Positions 51,501-61,719 are shown, numbered from the stretch's first letter. The stretch: DNA of 64,000 nucleotides from Kazachstania africana CBS 2517 (GCF_000304475.1 NC_018947.1:248001-312000); one strand, 5' to 3'. Notes: generated from the letters alone by a model not told the origin. Numbers and translations: made by a program.

Positions 51501-51762
51501 TTTGAGAAAGAATTTCAAACAAAAGCCTGACAATAAGAAGAAAACAAGTAATGACGAAGCATTTTCAACTATAATGAATATCCCAGGAATTTCTAAAATA
51601 GATTATTTCAATATTCGAAAAAAAATTAAATCATATTCTGTCCTAACCAAAATGAATGTCATGGAGTTGAATGATGTCTTGGGAGATTACGAAACCTCTG
51701 TTAAAGTTCATGATTTTTTGCGAAAAGATGAAGAAGAAGAGGAACATGACGATAGCGACTAG
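48523..51762 (+). CDS. RAD1: Nucleotide-excision repair endonuclease subunit Rad1 (XPF)
   Basis: A 1079-residue protein (S. cerevisiae Rad1 has 1100). With Rad10 it cuts DNA 5' of lesions and removes 3' flaps in single-strand annealing. The acidic N-terminus is followed by a helicase-like domain that has lost ATPase function (LPLPFQQKVVESCL; VIMGKGLGMANVVANL where Walker A would be). A basic segment, TKRRRTRGAA, is near residue 585. The nuclease active site, GDYIISPDICIERKSIAD, near residues 856-873, has the GDx(n)ERKx3D pattern. The C-terminal helix-hairpin-helix region (MNIPGISKIDYFNIRKK) binds Rad10. The frame opens with GTG at 48514; ATG 48523 was chosen. The next gene is SWI1, so ECM23, ULP1, VTC3, CTF19 and IRC15 are absent from this interval. 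Confidence 0.97.
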   Translation: MSELRLFVPEDDSDDENLQQELSRQEEAIIGSSIKETSTLEAIKGENEDAMQSVDEIREEDEDESPLYPLIPIDEDEGSDLKPKIKDIRPVDIFVSLPLPFQQKVVESCLVSDDPLVIMGKGLGMANVVANLTHVLATPTIIDGQIKRSLVIILNATANDNRQIGEELRELSWLSSNNVDDATGFREQNEDAEDRPFNVVTAESSSVEKRRKLYLSGGTVSVTSRILIVDLLSGILHPNKITGMIVLNVESLRSYSNESFILEIYRSQNKWGFIKGFSESPEPFTMEFSPLMRRMRELRFKNILLWPRFRVEVSNTLNPVAQQSNKVIEVKVSLTDSMAQIQFGLMECLKKCIGELNRKNPGLSLEWWDINNVLDKYFLKSIDSVMMPNWHRISFESKQLVKDIRFLKRLLKLLIKADAVDFYEEIQLSLDANKPSITHKYTESPWLMAEESQLVISHARKRIYYKDEYILEEAPKWEQLVRILDDISHQRLTKGFSGPTCIVCSEKSTAAQLTKIVHSADKKDGFRKNMLKKLKLYKDRREASKQLVKQVKEKDSDSLQRELNVSTTFAKEQPITKRRRTRGAAAVAAVERLRSSGGGEDIESVIDSYNPEQELGRTRNDGYEEDGDSFEEPDDELLITDIIDSQDTELYLEQKYIVEPEEQEYYKTTPSFTSGLTEDIWNERIDNFSYVERNEQVIIETFGNIIDDSFLQETMPSYIIMFEPDLSFIRKVELYRAIQKENPPKIFFMYYGESVEEQGHLLAIKREKDAFTKLIKENAQLASHFEAEEDLSHFKNLAERKMKLNKLRRTNTRNAGGQKGYQHFTQDVVIVDSREFNATLPGLLFRYGVRVIPCMLSVGDYIISPDICIERKSIADLIGSLQNNRLAVQCKKMVQYYKYATLLIEFDENQSFSLEPFSERRNYRKQDISTTHPISSKLSQDEIQRKLSRLVMKFPTLKIIWSSSPLQSVNIILELKLGRDQPDPNLAVSYGTHLRKNFKQKPDNKKKTSNDEAFSTIMNIPGISKIDYFNIRKKIKSYSVLTKMNVMELNDVLGDYETSVKVHDFLRKDEEEEEHDDSD

Positions 51763-51902
51763 ATTTTCAAAACTAAGGGTATAACTTAATATATAAAAGT
51801 ATTAAATACATAGCATAGTTTATTTTATACTGTTACGATTATTATTACAATTACTAAAACATATTTATTGTAGTGATATGTGATATCTTATATCAATGCT
51901 AA

Positions 51903-54819
51903 CTAAAGTTTACTGAATACTTGGTTCCTAACACGGTAAAATAGCTCAATTTCTTTCGCAAACTCTGAATCTACAACAGGATTACTCAAAACAGCGAAAA
52001 ATTCCGATTCACTGGGTAACAAGTTTGGAATTTTGAGGAGTTTCTCACAAGACTCCTTATCAACTGAACCCTTTTCAACCATTACTCTCAGTAATTTTAC
52101 TGCCTGACAGCTTATCATTTTGTATAAAACCAAAGTTGGCTCAAAACTACTAGAAGTATTAGTTGAATGTTGCATTATCAAATTTTGAAAAAGCTCGTAT
52201 AGCCTTCTTAAATTTAGTCCAACGTTTTCATAGGTGCTTAACCAGAAGCAAGGTAAATTAAAAGTATCCTTCTCTATATTTATGAACCCCATTATCTGTA
52301 GTAAGCACGTCAATGACTGTGAGATCAAAGGAGAAACCTGCTCAATAATATTTGCCTGTGTACTAATTTGATGGAATGGAATGACCGAGATCAAAAATGA
52401 TACCGTATCATTTAATAGTTTCAAAGAGCTCTTTTCGCCATATTTTGCTATTAGATTTTTGGCAATTCTTATATCATCTGATTCATCTTCAAATCTGTCT
52501 AATAAGATACTTTCAAATAATCTCTTGTTCGGCTTATCTATAGATAAAAGTTTTGCTAAAAGATCAACGCCAAAGGCCTGATATTTCCCCCAACTTAATG
52601 AGTATTCCGGAAATGATAACCCTGTTAAGTGGTCCATATCATCTAGACACTTTTTTGGCTCACCAAAACTTAATATAAGCATTAACAACATGAATAAATC
52701 CACAGACGAAGCTAACTTGAGGCCATGAGAAATATTTGCCAAAATAATAACTGTATCCTTTTTAAAATTCAAAATTTTTCTTTGAAAAGTGATACTGTCA
52801 TCCTTCAAGAAAAGAAGAAATAATAGATCGGATAAAAATCTCTTTAAGTAGCTATTCTTTGACATTATATCAGAGTTCTCATCAGAAAAAGAAATATTCC
52901 TCAAAATCATGGTGATTGTTGAAAGCTGATCATTTAATAGTACTCTTGAATTTTCCGCACCGCGTGTATTAATTTTCGTAAATGGGTCATCCACTTCATC
53001 TTTAACTCTTTTGAGTGACTCCAAATATGAGGGGATGGACAGAGAGAATGAGCCTTGCTCCTTCAAGGAATATTTAACTGCCGTTGGCAATAACTTCCAA
53101 TGTTCCTGCTTTTTTGTGGACGGCAAAGAAGAAAGAGAAAAGTCTTCGTCTTCATTCTCATTTTCGAAATTTTCAATAGGAGAAGCGTCAGGCGTCAGCA
53201 TGGCTTCCACCTGAGACAAATCTTTACCAGTAAGTGAATCAACCATTATAGTCTTTGTATCAGTGGTCTTCCCCTTATTTTTTTCGAACTTTTCTACATA
53301 GGCATTGAAGACATCATTCATTAGTTCATCTGTCCTTGAAATCGCGACAGACCTTGCATTAAGAAATTTCTCCACATCATACTCCTCACAAAAACCATTT
53401 GAAAAGCTAACTTGCTCCTCTCTCAAATTTTTATCCTCCTTGCCGAAGCACAATGAGTTTATGACATTAATACCGACACTGCATAAAGAGTTTAATATGG
53501 TAGGATATTCGCTTAATGCAATAGTTAAAACTGCGTCCGCACTGGCAACTAAAAGTGTATTTAAAGCTGTGTTAATTTCACCCAAATTATTGGACTGTAT
53601 TGACATTGATATGGAATGTAGATTTATGGCGCCCAACTCCGGTGCGAAGAGGAATATGGGTTTATTTGAATCAATTTTCTCACCCACTTGAGAAATATAA
53701 TTAATATCGTATCCATGGATTTGATTGATTGCTGTGTTTATTGGTTTGTAGTTTCTCCCAACAAATCTTTTGTATACTTTCGGCAATTTGGCTAACTCTT
53801 TTGCATATTGTTGCCTTATTTTTGTTTCCATCAAAAGTCTTTGTTGTTTTTGTTGTTCTTCTAAAAGCTTTTGTTGTTGTTTCTGAAATTCCTCCTGTTG
53901 TTTACGTTCTTGTTCTAACTCCTTCTTGGTCTTCTTCTTCTGTCTTGGTTTTCTTGGCTTCTTTGGAGCCTTTTCCGTAATAGTTGTTGTTGCTGTCACT
54001 GGAGCATTTGGAATGGGTACTGTATTTTGGGGTATTCTATTCGCCATATTCGGAGTGGTAGCAATATTTGGAGACAATGGAACTGATTTGTTATTGAAGC
54101 TCTGCATAAATTGTTGCCTTTTATTTGATGCTTGCTGCTGTTGAAAAGGCTGTTGTTGTGGTTGGGACGATACCATGGGTTGAGTAGTATTATTTGTATT
54201 CTGGTTTTGCTGATTCTGGACATTTTTCAAAAGTTCTTGTAAAAATTGAGTCAAAAATATTCTCTTTGATTGAGTTTCCTTCACACCATCTGGAGAGTTC
54301 ATATATTTTTCATAAGGAAGCAAAATTTTAAAATAAATGATTTCTAATTGTTGAACGTCATTGATCTGAAACTTACTAGCTATTTGAGCCCAGAATTGGT
54401 TTCTAGAAACTTGTTCACTACCACCAAGTCTTTGTACCATTATATAAAGTAGGAACGGATTAATTTTCTTACCTTGGATTTCTGGGACTGCTTGGAACGG
54501 TATATTTAGTCTTTTGCAGTTTTCTATTAATGATTTCATGAATAATTCGAACTGTTTTGTACTCAGTTCACTTGATATTCTTTGTTGCAAAGCAGGGCTT
54601 AAAGATTGTAGAATAGCCTTTTGTTGCATAGCGTATTGCATCTGCTCTTGCGTGGTTGTTGGGTTAGTTTGATTTTGTGGAGGTGATCCCATATTTGCAG
54701 ATGGGATTCTTGTTTGCTGCTGCGGTGGCGGTTGTGGTTGCTGGGAGAGCCTCTGTGATTGCTGTCGTAGCTGTTGTTGCTGTTGCTGTTGTTGCTGTTG
54801 CTGTTGTTGCTGTTGCTGT

Positions 54820-54854
<35 letters not shown>

Positions 54855-55610
54855 AAGCGAGGCAAACATGGCAGTTCTCTCAGCAAATGCTTGATTTGGA
54901 TTACTATTTGTATTTTTATTCGACGTAAAACTTGGATTATTGTTATTATTATTCAGTTGATAATCGTTATTTTGCAAAGGAGCAGGAGATTGACTCGTGA
55001 AAGGGGATCCTTGATTTGAGAGTATTTGTTGAGGCTGTGGCTGATGCCTATTATTATTGAGCATTAATATCTGTCTAGGTGTGGCTGGATTATTATTATT
55101 AGCGTTATTATTTGGTGACAGTATATTAGCTGGCGTTGGGACATTATTCGAATCTGATGCTGCCCTCATATTAATTGAGCTATTCATACTATTTTGAGGA
55201 AGCATTTGTTGTGCGGATAATGGTATTTGATTGGGATCTATTATAGAATTCCTAGCGAGGATGGCTTGTGGTGACAGACTTTCATTTAAATTTATCGTAT
55301 TACCACCGTTACTCACTACACGATTAGCAACACGCTCACCTACATTACCACTGAAATCATATGGAGATCCCATATTCATTGTAGATTGTTTATTTTGTAA
55401 CGAAGCAGCATTGCCAAACGGCGTCCCAGCAGATTGAGTCATTTCATTGATGCTACTACCGTTATTATTGTTATTCATAGCAGAATCTATAGAGTTTCTC
55501 ATCTTTCCATTAGAATCATCCAAGGCACTGAATGGCTTTGGATCAAAGAAACTTGAGAAGTCATCGTTCTCTGCACTGTTATTCCCGCTATTACCATCGA
55601 AAAAATCCAT
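51903..55610 (-). CDS. SWI1: SWI/SNF chromatin-remodelling subunit Swi1
   Basis: A 1235-residue nuclear protein (S. cerevisiae Swi1 has 1314). It is a core subunit of the SWI/SNF remodeller. Residues 1-330 are very rich in Asn, Gln, Ser and Pro, and include a pure glutamine run of 28 (54771-54854). The ARID DNA-binding domain is at about residues 345-440 (FMKSLIENCKRLNIPFQAVPEI, YIMVQRLGG, LEIIYFKILLPYE). A second Q-rich stretch and a basic/coiled segment (KKPRKPRQKKKTKKELEQERK) follow at about 460-610. The C-terminal half is the conserved Swi1 helical region. In S. cerevisiae SWI1 lies several genes beyond RAD1 and in the opposite orientation. Here it converges on RAD1 with only 140 bases between. 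Confidence 0.95.
54771..54854 (-). repeat. CAG/CAA repeat coding 28 glutamines in SWI1
   Basis: An uninterrupted 84-base run of mixed CAG and CAA codons on the minus strand. The antisense side gives spurious poly-Leu, poly-Ala and poly-Val frames. Mixed codons make it more stable than a pure CAG run, but length change by slippage is likely. Confidence 0.9.
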
Positions 55611-55923
55611 TGCTGTGAATATTATCCGTTAAAGAAGTAAAAAGCCTAATTTCCGAAACAACAGCAAATAGAGAACCCCGTTATAAGTACTCTAACAATA
55701 CTATCGCGATGAACTGCACTGATATAAAAGCAAAGCAAAGCTTCTCTTAGTCCTCTTCACTATATCATCAATAGCTTTGTTTATCTTGACTTTTCCCGTC
55801 TCTTCTGGAAAATGAACGAATTTTCCAAAGCAAAAAAAAACAGCTTAAGTATGGCGTTAAAAGTGATAAACTACTAGAATATATAGGATTTTACGTGATA
55901 TGTGGTCGATTTGGGGGGATCTG
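55611..55923. other. SWI1 promoter and CWC2 3' end, no gene seen
   Basis: A 313-base gap between two minus-strand genes. It contains poly-A near 55831-55838 and a TATA-like AATATATAG near 55878. In S. cerevisiae SWI1 and CWC2 are on different chromosomes, so this gap spans a rearrangement junction. No repeat or tRNA is seen at the junction. Confidence 0.5.
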
Positions 55924-56916
55924 TTAGTCCTCGTCGGATTCTGTGGTGTAGTCTGTGAGTGCTGCTTTGATATCCGTCTGTTTGGGTTGCAGAGCGTCTT
56001 CCAAGCGGCGAAGAGCGGTGTCATTTCGTTGAGATTTAAGTTTCTTGATTGCTGCTAGAATCAGGTCTGAGCGTGGGTTACGTGGCGATATGGAACGTGG
56101 TGTAGTGTCCGACGATGCAATTGGTGATGCATCTGACGATGCATCATCCCTTTGCCGTTTGGAGTTCCCAAAGTTTTGTAATAATTTTTCCATCAGATGA
56201 ATAGAGTTTACTCTGGTTTGTTCTTCCTCTTGGCGTCTGGCCTCCGGGTCGGGATCATCGTTTGCCCACTTCACCAGCAGACCAGTGCTCTCAGTGCGGT
56301 TCTCCCACTCGTCGTCGTTTGGCAATAGCATCGTCTGGTTGGTCATGGCTTCTTTAGCAAATTCGGCATTTCTGGCATTCCTGAACTTAACAAATGCACA
56401 ATTCTTGTTGGCCACGTACCTGATCTTATCAATTGGACCGAGTTTATTGAACATGAATCTCAATCTACTTTCAATCTGCGTCGGTTTCAGCGTTTTATTA
56501 TTCAAAGCACCGGCAAGTCCGCCAATGTACAACGTCCTATTGCGTTTCCTGAACGAACCGACACCACCCATGTCGTCTCTATACTCAGCAAACTTGTCTC
56601 TTCCAAAACAATCTTTGATATCATTAAAACTTGTCTCTTCTTCAGGAACGTGATGCAAATATTCACATTTCGACCCCATCACACAGCATCCTCTGGCAAA
56701 ATATAGACAGTAAAACGCATCATCTGCGGCTCTAGTCTTACCAGAGTCCCTTGTGGGATCCAACCTAAAGGGACTCACAAATCGTACCGATGACGATGGT
56801 CCATGCGACCATTTATTGTACCAAACATTGAAAGTAAGACCTGTCTGCGGAGGCATTCCACTCAGAAGGTCTTCTTCACTGATTTGACGTCTCGCCAGCT
56901 TCGACTTCCACGACAT
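55924..56916 (-). CDS. CWC2: Spliceosome protein Cwc2
   Basis: A 330-residue protein (S. cerevisiae Cwc2 has 339). It belongs to the Prp19-associated complex and contacts U6 and the intron, helping form the catalytic core of the spliceosome. A CCCH zinc finger is at about residues 68-88 (CLYFARGCCVMGSKCEYLHH, C-x7-C-x5-C-x3-H). An RRM follows at about 126-215 (TLYIGGLAGAL, NCAFVKFRNARNAEFA). The N-terminal Torus segment contains LTFNVWYNKWSHG. The C-terminal 90 residues are disordered and acidic at the end. Base composition is odd: sampled 60-base blocks are 50-60% G+C against about 33% in a sampled block of neighbouring GLE1. NHP2, which lies between CWC2 and GLE1 in S. cerevisiae, is absent here. 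Confidence 0.96.
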   Translation of the reverse strand: MSWKSKLARRQISEEDLLSGMPPQTGLTFNVWYNKWSHGPSSSVRFVSPFRLDPTRDSGKTRAADDAFYCLYFARGCCVMGSKCEYLHHVPEEETSFNDIKDCFGRDKFAEYRDDMGGVGSFRKRNRTLYIGGLAGALNNKTLKPTQIESRLRFMFNKLGPIDKIRYVANKNCAFVKFRNARNAEFAKEAMTNQTMLLPNDDEWENRTESTGLLVKWANDDPDPEARRQEEEQTRVNSIHLMEKLLQNFGNSKRQRDDASSDASPIASSDTTPRSISPRNPRSDLILAAIKKLKSQRNDTALRRLEDALQPKQTDIKAALTDYTTESDED

Positions 56917-57053
56917 TAGTCTGGTTCAATCACTGTGGATGTGTTTGTCTGCTATCCAGATATCAGTATGTTTTTCAATATACTTTTTTCAATTTGAAAG
57001 AGAAAAAACTAAACAAATTTGATATTGAAACTGTCAATGCTCGAAGATAAATC

Positions 57054-58703
57054 ATGTCTATATTCGCATTACAGTTCAGGTTGGACGATCTGGTAGTATC
57101 TTCTGATGATGAAGATGGAAATTCGCAGTTTTTAGAGACGATTTCCACTCCTGGATCGAGTCCCAGTAAAGATTCCACTTTTATATATGATTTCGAGAGA
57201 TCAAAAGATGCTGTTCCCCAATTGAAACTGCCCAAGACACCTAAAAAAGATGATGTGGATATGAAATTGGATGAAGATCTGGAAGAACTGATGCATTCTT
57301 TGAAACTGGACAGTAAGATGCCGCTACATCTCAACGAATCGATGGCTTCCACATTTGCATTGTCATATCTGAATACAAGAAATCGTCCTCATGATGAAAA
57401 GAAGTTGCTGACGGGAGTCGAGGTCACAGATGACAAACAACAGCCTACATCAAGGGCTAAACTGGAAAAGGTACTGGATACGATGAGTTCTTCCATCACA
57501 CAAAAACTGGCAGTTTTAACTAAATCAAATACATCTCAAATTAAGAAAGTGAAAGATTATAAATTGAAATTGGAGCAAGAACGTAAGCAGAAGGAGGATG
57601 AAGAACGTAGGCGTATTGAATTGGCAAAGCAACGTGAATTAGAAGAGGCAAAGCAACGTAGATTACGAGAAGAAGCGCAACGACAAAAGGAAGAGGAAGA
57701 ACGTAAAAGGAAGGAAGAAGAGTTGAAACAACAACAACTGAAAGTTAAGAAAGAGAAAGAATTGAAATTAAAACAAGAAACGGAAAGAAGGCAAAATGAA
57801 GTAGCCCAAAATAAATATATTACAAATTTTGATCAAGTCTCCAAGACATTTTGGCATTATAAAGAAAAAATTGTATCAATAAAACGGGACGTTGTCGAAC
57901 CAGTGAAAAAAGCTGATAAGGAAACCAGAAATATATTATCTAAACATAAGAGAAAGATAAATCCAAAATTCGGTCAATTGACAAATTCAATGTCACAATT
58001 GACAGCCATCGCTACAGAATTGGACTCCTTGATTGCCCAAACCAGAGATAATGATTTATGCTTCAAATGGATTTTAAATTTTATTGCAAAAGCCATCGTC
58101 CATCAGGCAGAAACTGAGGTCAGGGTCAAACCAGAATCATCTTTACCCTTAGCGAAATTATCCCTGTTCTTAATGGGGAAATTCCCAGATCTCATAGAAC
58201 TTTTGATGGCCAGATTTGTTAAAAAATGTCCCTTTGTCATTGGATTTACTTGTTCTATTGATACCGAGCAAGGTAGATTCAATATGGGCTGGAAACGAAA
58301 TTCTGAATCTAAATGGGAAGACGGCACAGTCTATGATGAAAGAATGAGTGGTATGATGACATTATTTGCAGTAATAACCAGATTAGATCCACTCTTGCCC
58401 AATCAACAAAATCCTTGGTCCATGGAATATTCGTGGAAGATTCTCGCTAGAATTGCCAATGTTGATCCCAAACTATTGACTAACACACATTTTGTTGTTC
58501 TAGGATCATGGTGGGATGCTGCAGCGTCCAATTTCCTACAAGTGTTCGGGAACCAAGGTGCAAAACTACTGAAATTAATTGGTGATGACTTAACATCATC
58601 TGTCGCTGAAAGAAAATATGTTGGTGCAGCTAGACTAAGAATTCTGACCGAAGAATGGATGACGAGTAACATGATAAAATCCTTCCCTGAGATGGATCAA
58701 TAG
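57054..58703 (+). CDS. GLE1: mRNA export factor Gle1
   Basis: A 549-residue nuclear-pore protein (S. cerevisiae Gle1 has 538). Bound to inositol hexakisphosphate at the cytoplasmic face of the pore, it activates the helicase Dbp5 to release exported mRNA. An acidic N-terminus is followed by a long Glu/Arg/Lys/Gln coiled coil at about residues 165-262 (KLKLEQERKQKEDEERRR type heptads). The globular Gle1 domain fills about 265-549 (ITNFDQVSKTFWHYKEKIVSIK, LNFIAKAIVHQAETEV, HFVVLGSWWDAAASNFLQVFG). Divergent from CWC2 with only 137 bases between their ATGs. Identification is certain. Confidence 0.97.
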   Translation: MSIFALQFRLDDLVVSSDDEDGNSQFLETISTPGSSPSKDSTFIYDFERSKDAVPQLKLPKTPKKDDVDMKLDEDLEELMHSLKLDSKMPLHLNESMASTFALSYLNTRNRPHDEKKLLTGVEVTDDKQQPTSRAKLEKVLDTMSSSITQKLAVLTKSNTSQIKKVKDYKLKLEQERKQKEDEERRRIELAKQRELEEAKQRRLREEAQRQKEEEERKRKEEELKQQQLKVKKEKELKLKQETERRQNEVAQNKYITNFDQVSKTFWHYKEKIVSIKRDVVEPVKKADKETRNILSKHKRKINPKFGQLTNSMSQLTAIATELDSLIAQTRDNDLCFKWILNFIAKAIVHQAETEVRVKPESSLPLAKLSLFLMGKFPDLIELLMARFVKKCPFVIGFTCSIDTEQGRFNMGWKRNSESKWEDGTVYDERMSGMMTLFAVITRLDPLLPNQQNPWSMEYSWKILARIANVDPKLLTNTHFVVLGSWWDAAASNFLQVFGNQGAKLLKLIGDDLTSSVAERKYVGAARLRILTEEWMTSNMIKSFPEMDQ

Positions 58704-58870
58704 AGCATAGCCCATCCCTGAGTAATAATACTAGCATGTATATATTTCATTTATATAGTGTTAATTTTTCATTATTATTATGGTCATCGCACAGTATAGA
58801 AAGAAAAAAATAGAGATATGACAGGGGAGCTCTTACGCTGAGCTGTTACAACCAGAGGAACTTAATATTA

Positions 58871-60634
58871 ATGACCCATATACGTACATTACTTCGATGG
58901 GATGTCGTAGTGTGGCTCTTTGTGTTTAGTCTCTTCATTTTTCTAAACTTCTTTACTGGTTCTGATGCTATTATTATTGACATCTTAAATTTTCCATTTA
59001 TTCTGGGTACCTGCTTCATAACGTTAAGTTTATTGACTTCTGATTTCATATCACCATCGTTGCATGAGATATCCAGAAATGTATTTGGTATGTCTGATCG
59101 AATTTCTGGCATGACTTTATTGGCGTTGGGGAATGCTATTCCGGAGATTACAACAACATATCATTCTATGAATACAAATGTTACCTCACTGGCAATAGGT
59201 GAGTTATATGGAGGTGTATTTTTCCTCCTTACAGTAGTATTGGGTTCAATGAGCATGTGGAGCACTATAAAAATTGGTCGTATCCCTGGAAATAATGTCA
59301 ATTCTATCGTATATGACAGAGGAAATTATTTCCAGGATGTCATCACATTATTAGTGGGCTTAACTATTGCGACTGTTTATTTGCATGATGGAAGGCTTAG
59401 CGTGATAGAATGTATATCGATGGTGATTATGTTCATAGTTTGTTCGTTGGCTCTGGTTTTCAATAGTAAGGTTAATGAAATATCTGATGGAATTGATAAT
59501 TGTTGTTTAGAAAATGAACCTCTAATCCCACAGGCTGCTGATAGATTTAACAATGAGGAAGAAAGGAGAAGATATGAAATTAAAGTAAGAATACGAAAAC
59601 ATATGAGACAAAAATATCATGGTTGGGTGAATATTCGATTGAAAGATTTTCTGGCCATTTGGGGGAACCAATATGACCTAGACGATGAGATAAATACATT
59701 ACAACCTTTATTGAAAAATGTGCGCCATGTTTCATTGGATAATCATTTAAGGCCCAGTCTACAGGGTATCAGCCCATATGATAGACCTGTGACAGCAAAG
59801 TCGTTGAGTTTTGATCATTTACCGACGCTGTCGCAGGATGTTTTCGAAAGTGGGAGCGACATCGAATGTTCAGTAACGCCAATTGGTACACACACTGGAG
59901 ATATAATTGAAAACGACACTGACTTGACGATCTTACAGCAAGCCGTTTTTCTTTTGACCGCACCTATCTCATATTCATTGCATTTCGTAATTCCTACTCC
60001 CGTAGAAACGCTTACACATTTGACAAGATTACAGATCTACGTTCTCGCACCTGTCATATTTTACTGGTCTGTATTAAGTTGGCAGGTGACGTTTCTGGTA
60101 ATGCCAATAATGGCGATTATGTTAAGAATAGCTTTATCATTCTTCGAAACTAAAAAAATTCTATCTATTATTACATTTTCCATGTCATTAGCAACAATAT
60201 CGGGAGTGGTCCAAATTATTGTCAAAGTATTGACTAACTATATTGAAAAATTAAACCTAGAGGGCTCATTAATTGGGATGACAATCCTAGCATGGGGGAA
60301 TAATGTTGGAGATTTAATTTCAAACTTAACATTTATAAAGATCGGAATTGTTGATATTTCCATGGGTGCTTGTTTTGGAAGTCCTTTACTTTATTTTTTA
60401 CTTGGCATCGGGGTTGATGGTATTTTACTTACGTTATTGCAAAAGAAAGCTATTAATTTTACATTTGATTCACATATGTGTGTCTGTTGTCTGGGGATCC
60501 TTGTTTCTTTTCTTACTTACATAGTGGCGGTTCCATTAAATGATTGGAAAATTGATAAGAAGATAAGCTGTGTCCTGTTAATGGATTATATTACCATCAA
60601 TGGGATTAATTTATTTATCCAAGTTTCTAAATAA
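58871..60634 (+). CDS. Putative cation/Ca2+ exchanger, YDL206W homolog
   Basis: A 587-residue polytopic membrane protein of the cation/calcium exchanger superfamily, at the place of S. cerevisiae YDL206W (762 residues, transporter-like, uncharacterised). It has the two inverted alpha-repeats: GMTLLALGNAIPEI near residue 79 and GMTILAWGNNVGDLISN near residue 468, each with several flanking hydrophobic helices. Between them, about residues 195-350, is a hydrophilic loop. The closest non-yeast relatives by layout would be mitochondrial NCLX/SLC8B1-type exchangers, but ion and compartment are unknown. It is about 175 residues shorter than the S. cerevisiae protein, apparently in the loop and N-terminus; both repeats are intact. 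It lies between GLE1 and HEM3 as in S. cerevisiae. Confidence 0.85.
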   Translation: MTHIRTLLRWDVVVWLFVFSLFIFLNFFTGSDAIIIDILNFPFILGTCFITLSLLTSDFISPSLHEISRNVFGMSDRISGMTLLALGNAIPEITTTYHSMNTNVTSLAIGELYGGVFFLLTVVLGSMSMWSTIKIGRIPGNNVNSIVYDRGNYFQDVITLLVGLTIATVYLHDGRLSVIECISMVIMFIVCSLALVFNSKVNEISDGIDNCCLENEPLIPQAADRFNNEEERRRYEIKVRIRKHMRQKYHGWVNIRLKDFLAIWGNQYDLDDEINTLQPLLKNVRHVSLDNHLRPSLQGISPYDRPVTAKSLSFDHLPTLSQDVFESGSDIECSVTPIGTHTGDIIENDTDLTILQQAVFLLTAPISYSLHFVIPTPVETLTHLTRLQIYVLAPVIFYWSVLSWQVTFLVMPIMAIMLRIALSFFETKKILSIITFSMSLATISGVVQIIVKVLTNYIEKLNLEGSLIGMTILAWGNNVGDLISNLTFIKIGIVDISMGACFGSPLLYFLLGIGVDGILLTLLQKKAINFTFDSHMCVCCLGILVSFLTYIVAVPLNDWKIDKKISCVLLMDYITINGINLFIQVSK

Positions 60635-60720
60635 ATAATGCATAAATTGAGACATATATAAATAAATGAATGGATGTGATGAGAAATATATATACATATA
60701 TGAGTATTATACAAACAAAA

Positions 60721-61719
60721 TTAAGCCTCATTTAATCTTGCTATATTAATTTCATCAAGGATCTCTTTTGCACCATTTGATATCATTTTGTCAGCCAATT
60801 TTGCACCACAATCGATTGCATCTTCTTGAATAACATTGATTTTCTTTCCGTAAACATCTTCAACAAATTTGACACCATCCATATCAGTGACAATTCCTTT
60901 CAAAGTTAAAATCTTTGTTTCTCTATCATAGGATGATTTGACACCAATTGGAACTGAACAACCACCTTCTAATGATCTCATTAATTGTCTTTCAGCGAGA
61001 CAACATATGGTGGACTCCACGTCAGAAATGCGATGCAAAATATTCAAGACCCTTTCATCATTCGCCCTAATTTCAATGCCTAAAGCACCTTGACCCACTG
61101 CATGGTACATGAGAGACGAATCTAACTTGGATGAGATTCTATCTTCGAAGCCCAATCTAATCAGCCCGGCTGAGGCCAAAATAATACAATCGTATGGGGA
61201 TTCTGAGTCATCTAATTTGGATAACCTAGTCTGGATATTACCTCTTACACTTTCATACTTGAAGCCTGAATATTTTTTCTTCAATTGAGCAGATCTTCTC
61301 ACACTGGAGGTTCCCACAACAGAACCCGTTGGTAATTGTTCCAGCTTGGTAAAGCCCCGCCCTATGTTTTCTTTTGACATCACTACACAATCAGAGGGGT
61401 CGATTCTCTGCGTTACACAGCCTAATTGGAACCCCTCAGGTAATAAAGTAGGCATGTCTTTCAATGAATGAACAATGATGTCCAATTTTAAACGTTCATC
61501 CTGATGATAGAGATAATCTTCCAACTCTTTCGTCCAGAGGGCTTTCCCACCGAATGAATACAATGGTTTAAACTGAATTTGGTCACCTAGGGTCTCTCTA
61601 GTGATGATCTCGCAACAATACTGCGGGAATTCATTTTCAATAAGACTCTTAACATGTTCAGACTGCGTGATAGCTAGAGCAGATTTTCTACTACCGATAC
61701 GAATGATCTCTTGTGTCAT
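60721..61719 (-). CDS. HEM3: Porphobilinogen deaminase (hydroxymethylbilane synthase)
   Basis: A 332-residue cytosolic enzyme (S. cerevisiae Hem3 has 327). It links four porphobilinogen units into hydroxymethylbilane, the third step of haem synthesis. The catalytic aspartate is in HSLKDMPT near residue 86, [11 protein letters not shown] near 135, and the dipyrromethane cofactor cysteine in [10 protein letters not shown] near residue 252. The N-terminal [11 protein letters not shown] is the usual substrate-binding segment. Start ATG 61719. Convergent to the YDL206W homolog and divergent from the reticulon, as in S. cerevisiae. Confidence 0.97.
   Translation of the reverse strand: MTQEIIRIGSRKSALAITQSEHVKSLIENEFPQYCCEIITRETLGDQIQFKPLYSFGGKALWTKELEDYLYHQDERLKLDIIVHSLKDMPTLLPEGFQLGCVTQRIDPSDCVVMSKENIGRGFTKLEQLPTGSVVGTSSVRRSAQLKKKYSGFKYESVRGNIQTRLSKLDDSESPYDCIILASAGLIRLGFEDRISSKLDSSLMYHAVGQGALGIEIRANDERVLNILHRISDVESTICCLAERQLMRSLEGGCSVPIGVKSSYDRETKILTLKGIVTDMDGVKFVEDVYGKKINVIQEDAIDCGAKLADKMISNGAKEILDEINIARLNEA

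Noticed and set aside
54677..55019. Long poly-Ala/Val and poly-Leu frames opposite SWI1
   Set aside because: They are the antisense reading of the CAG/CAA repeat.
55924..56916. Horizontal transfer of CWC2 because of its higher G+C
   Set aside because: The protein is a typical yeast Cwc2 of normal length with conserved neighbours GLE1, YDL206W homolog and HEM3.
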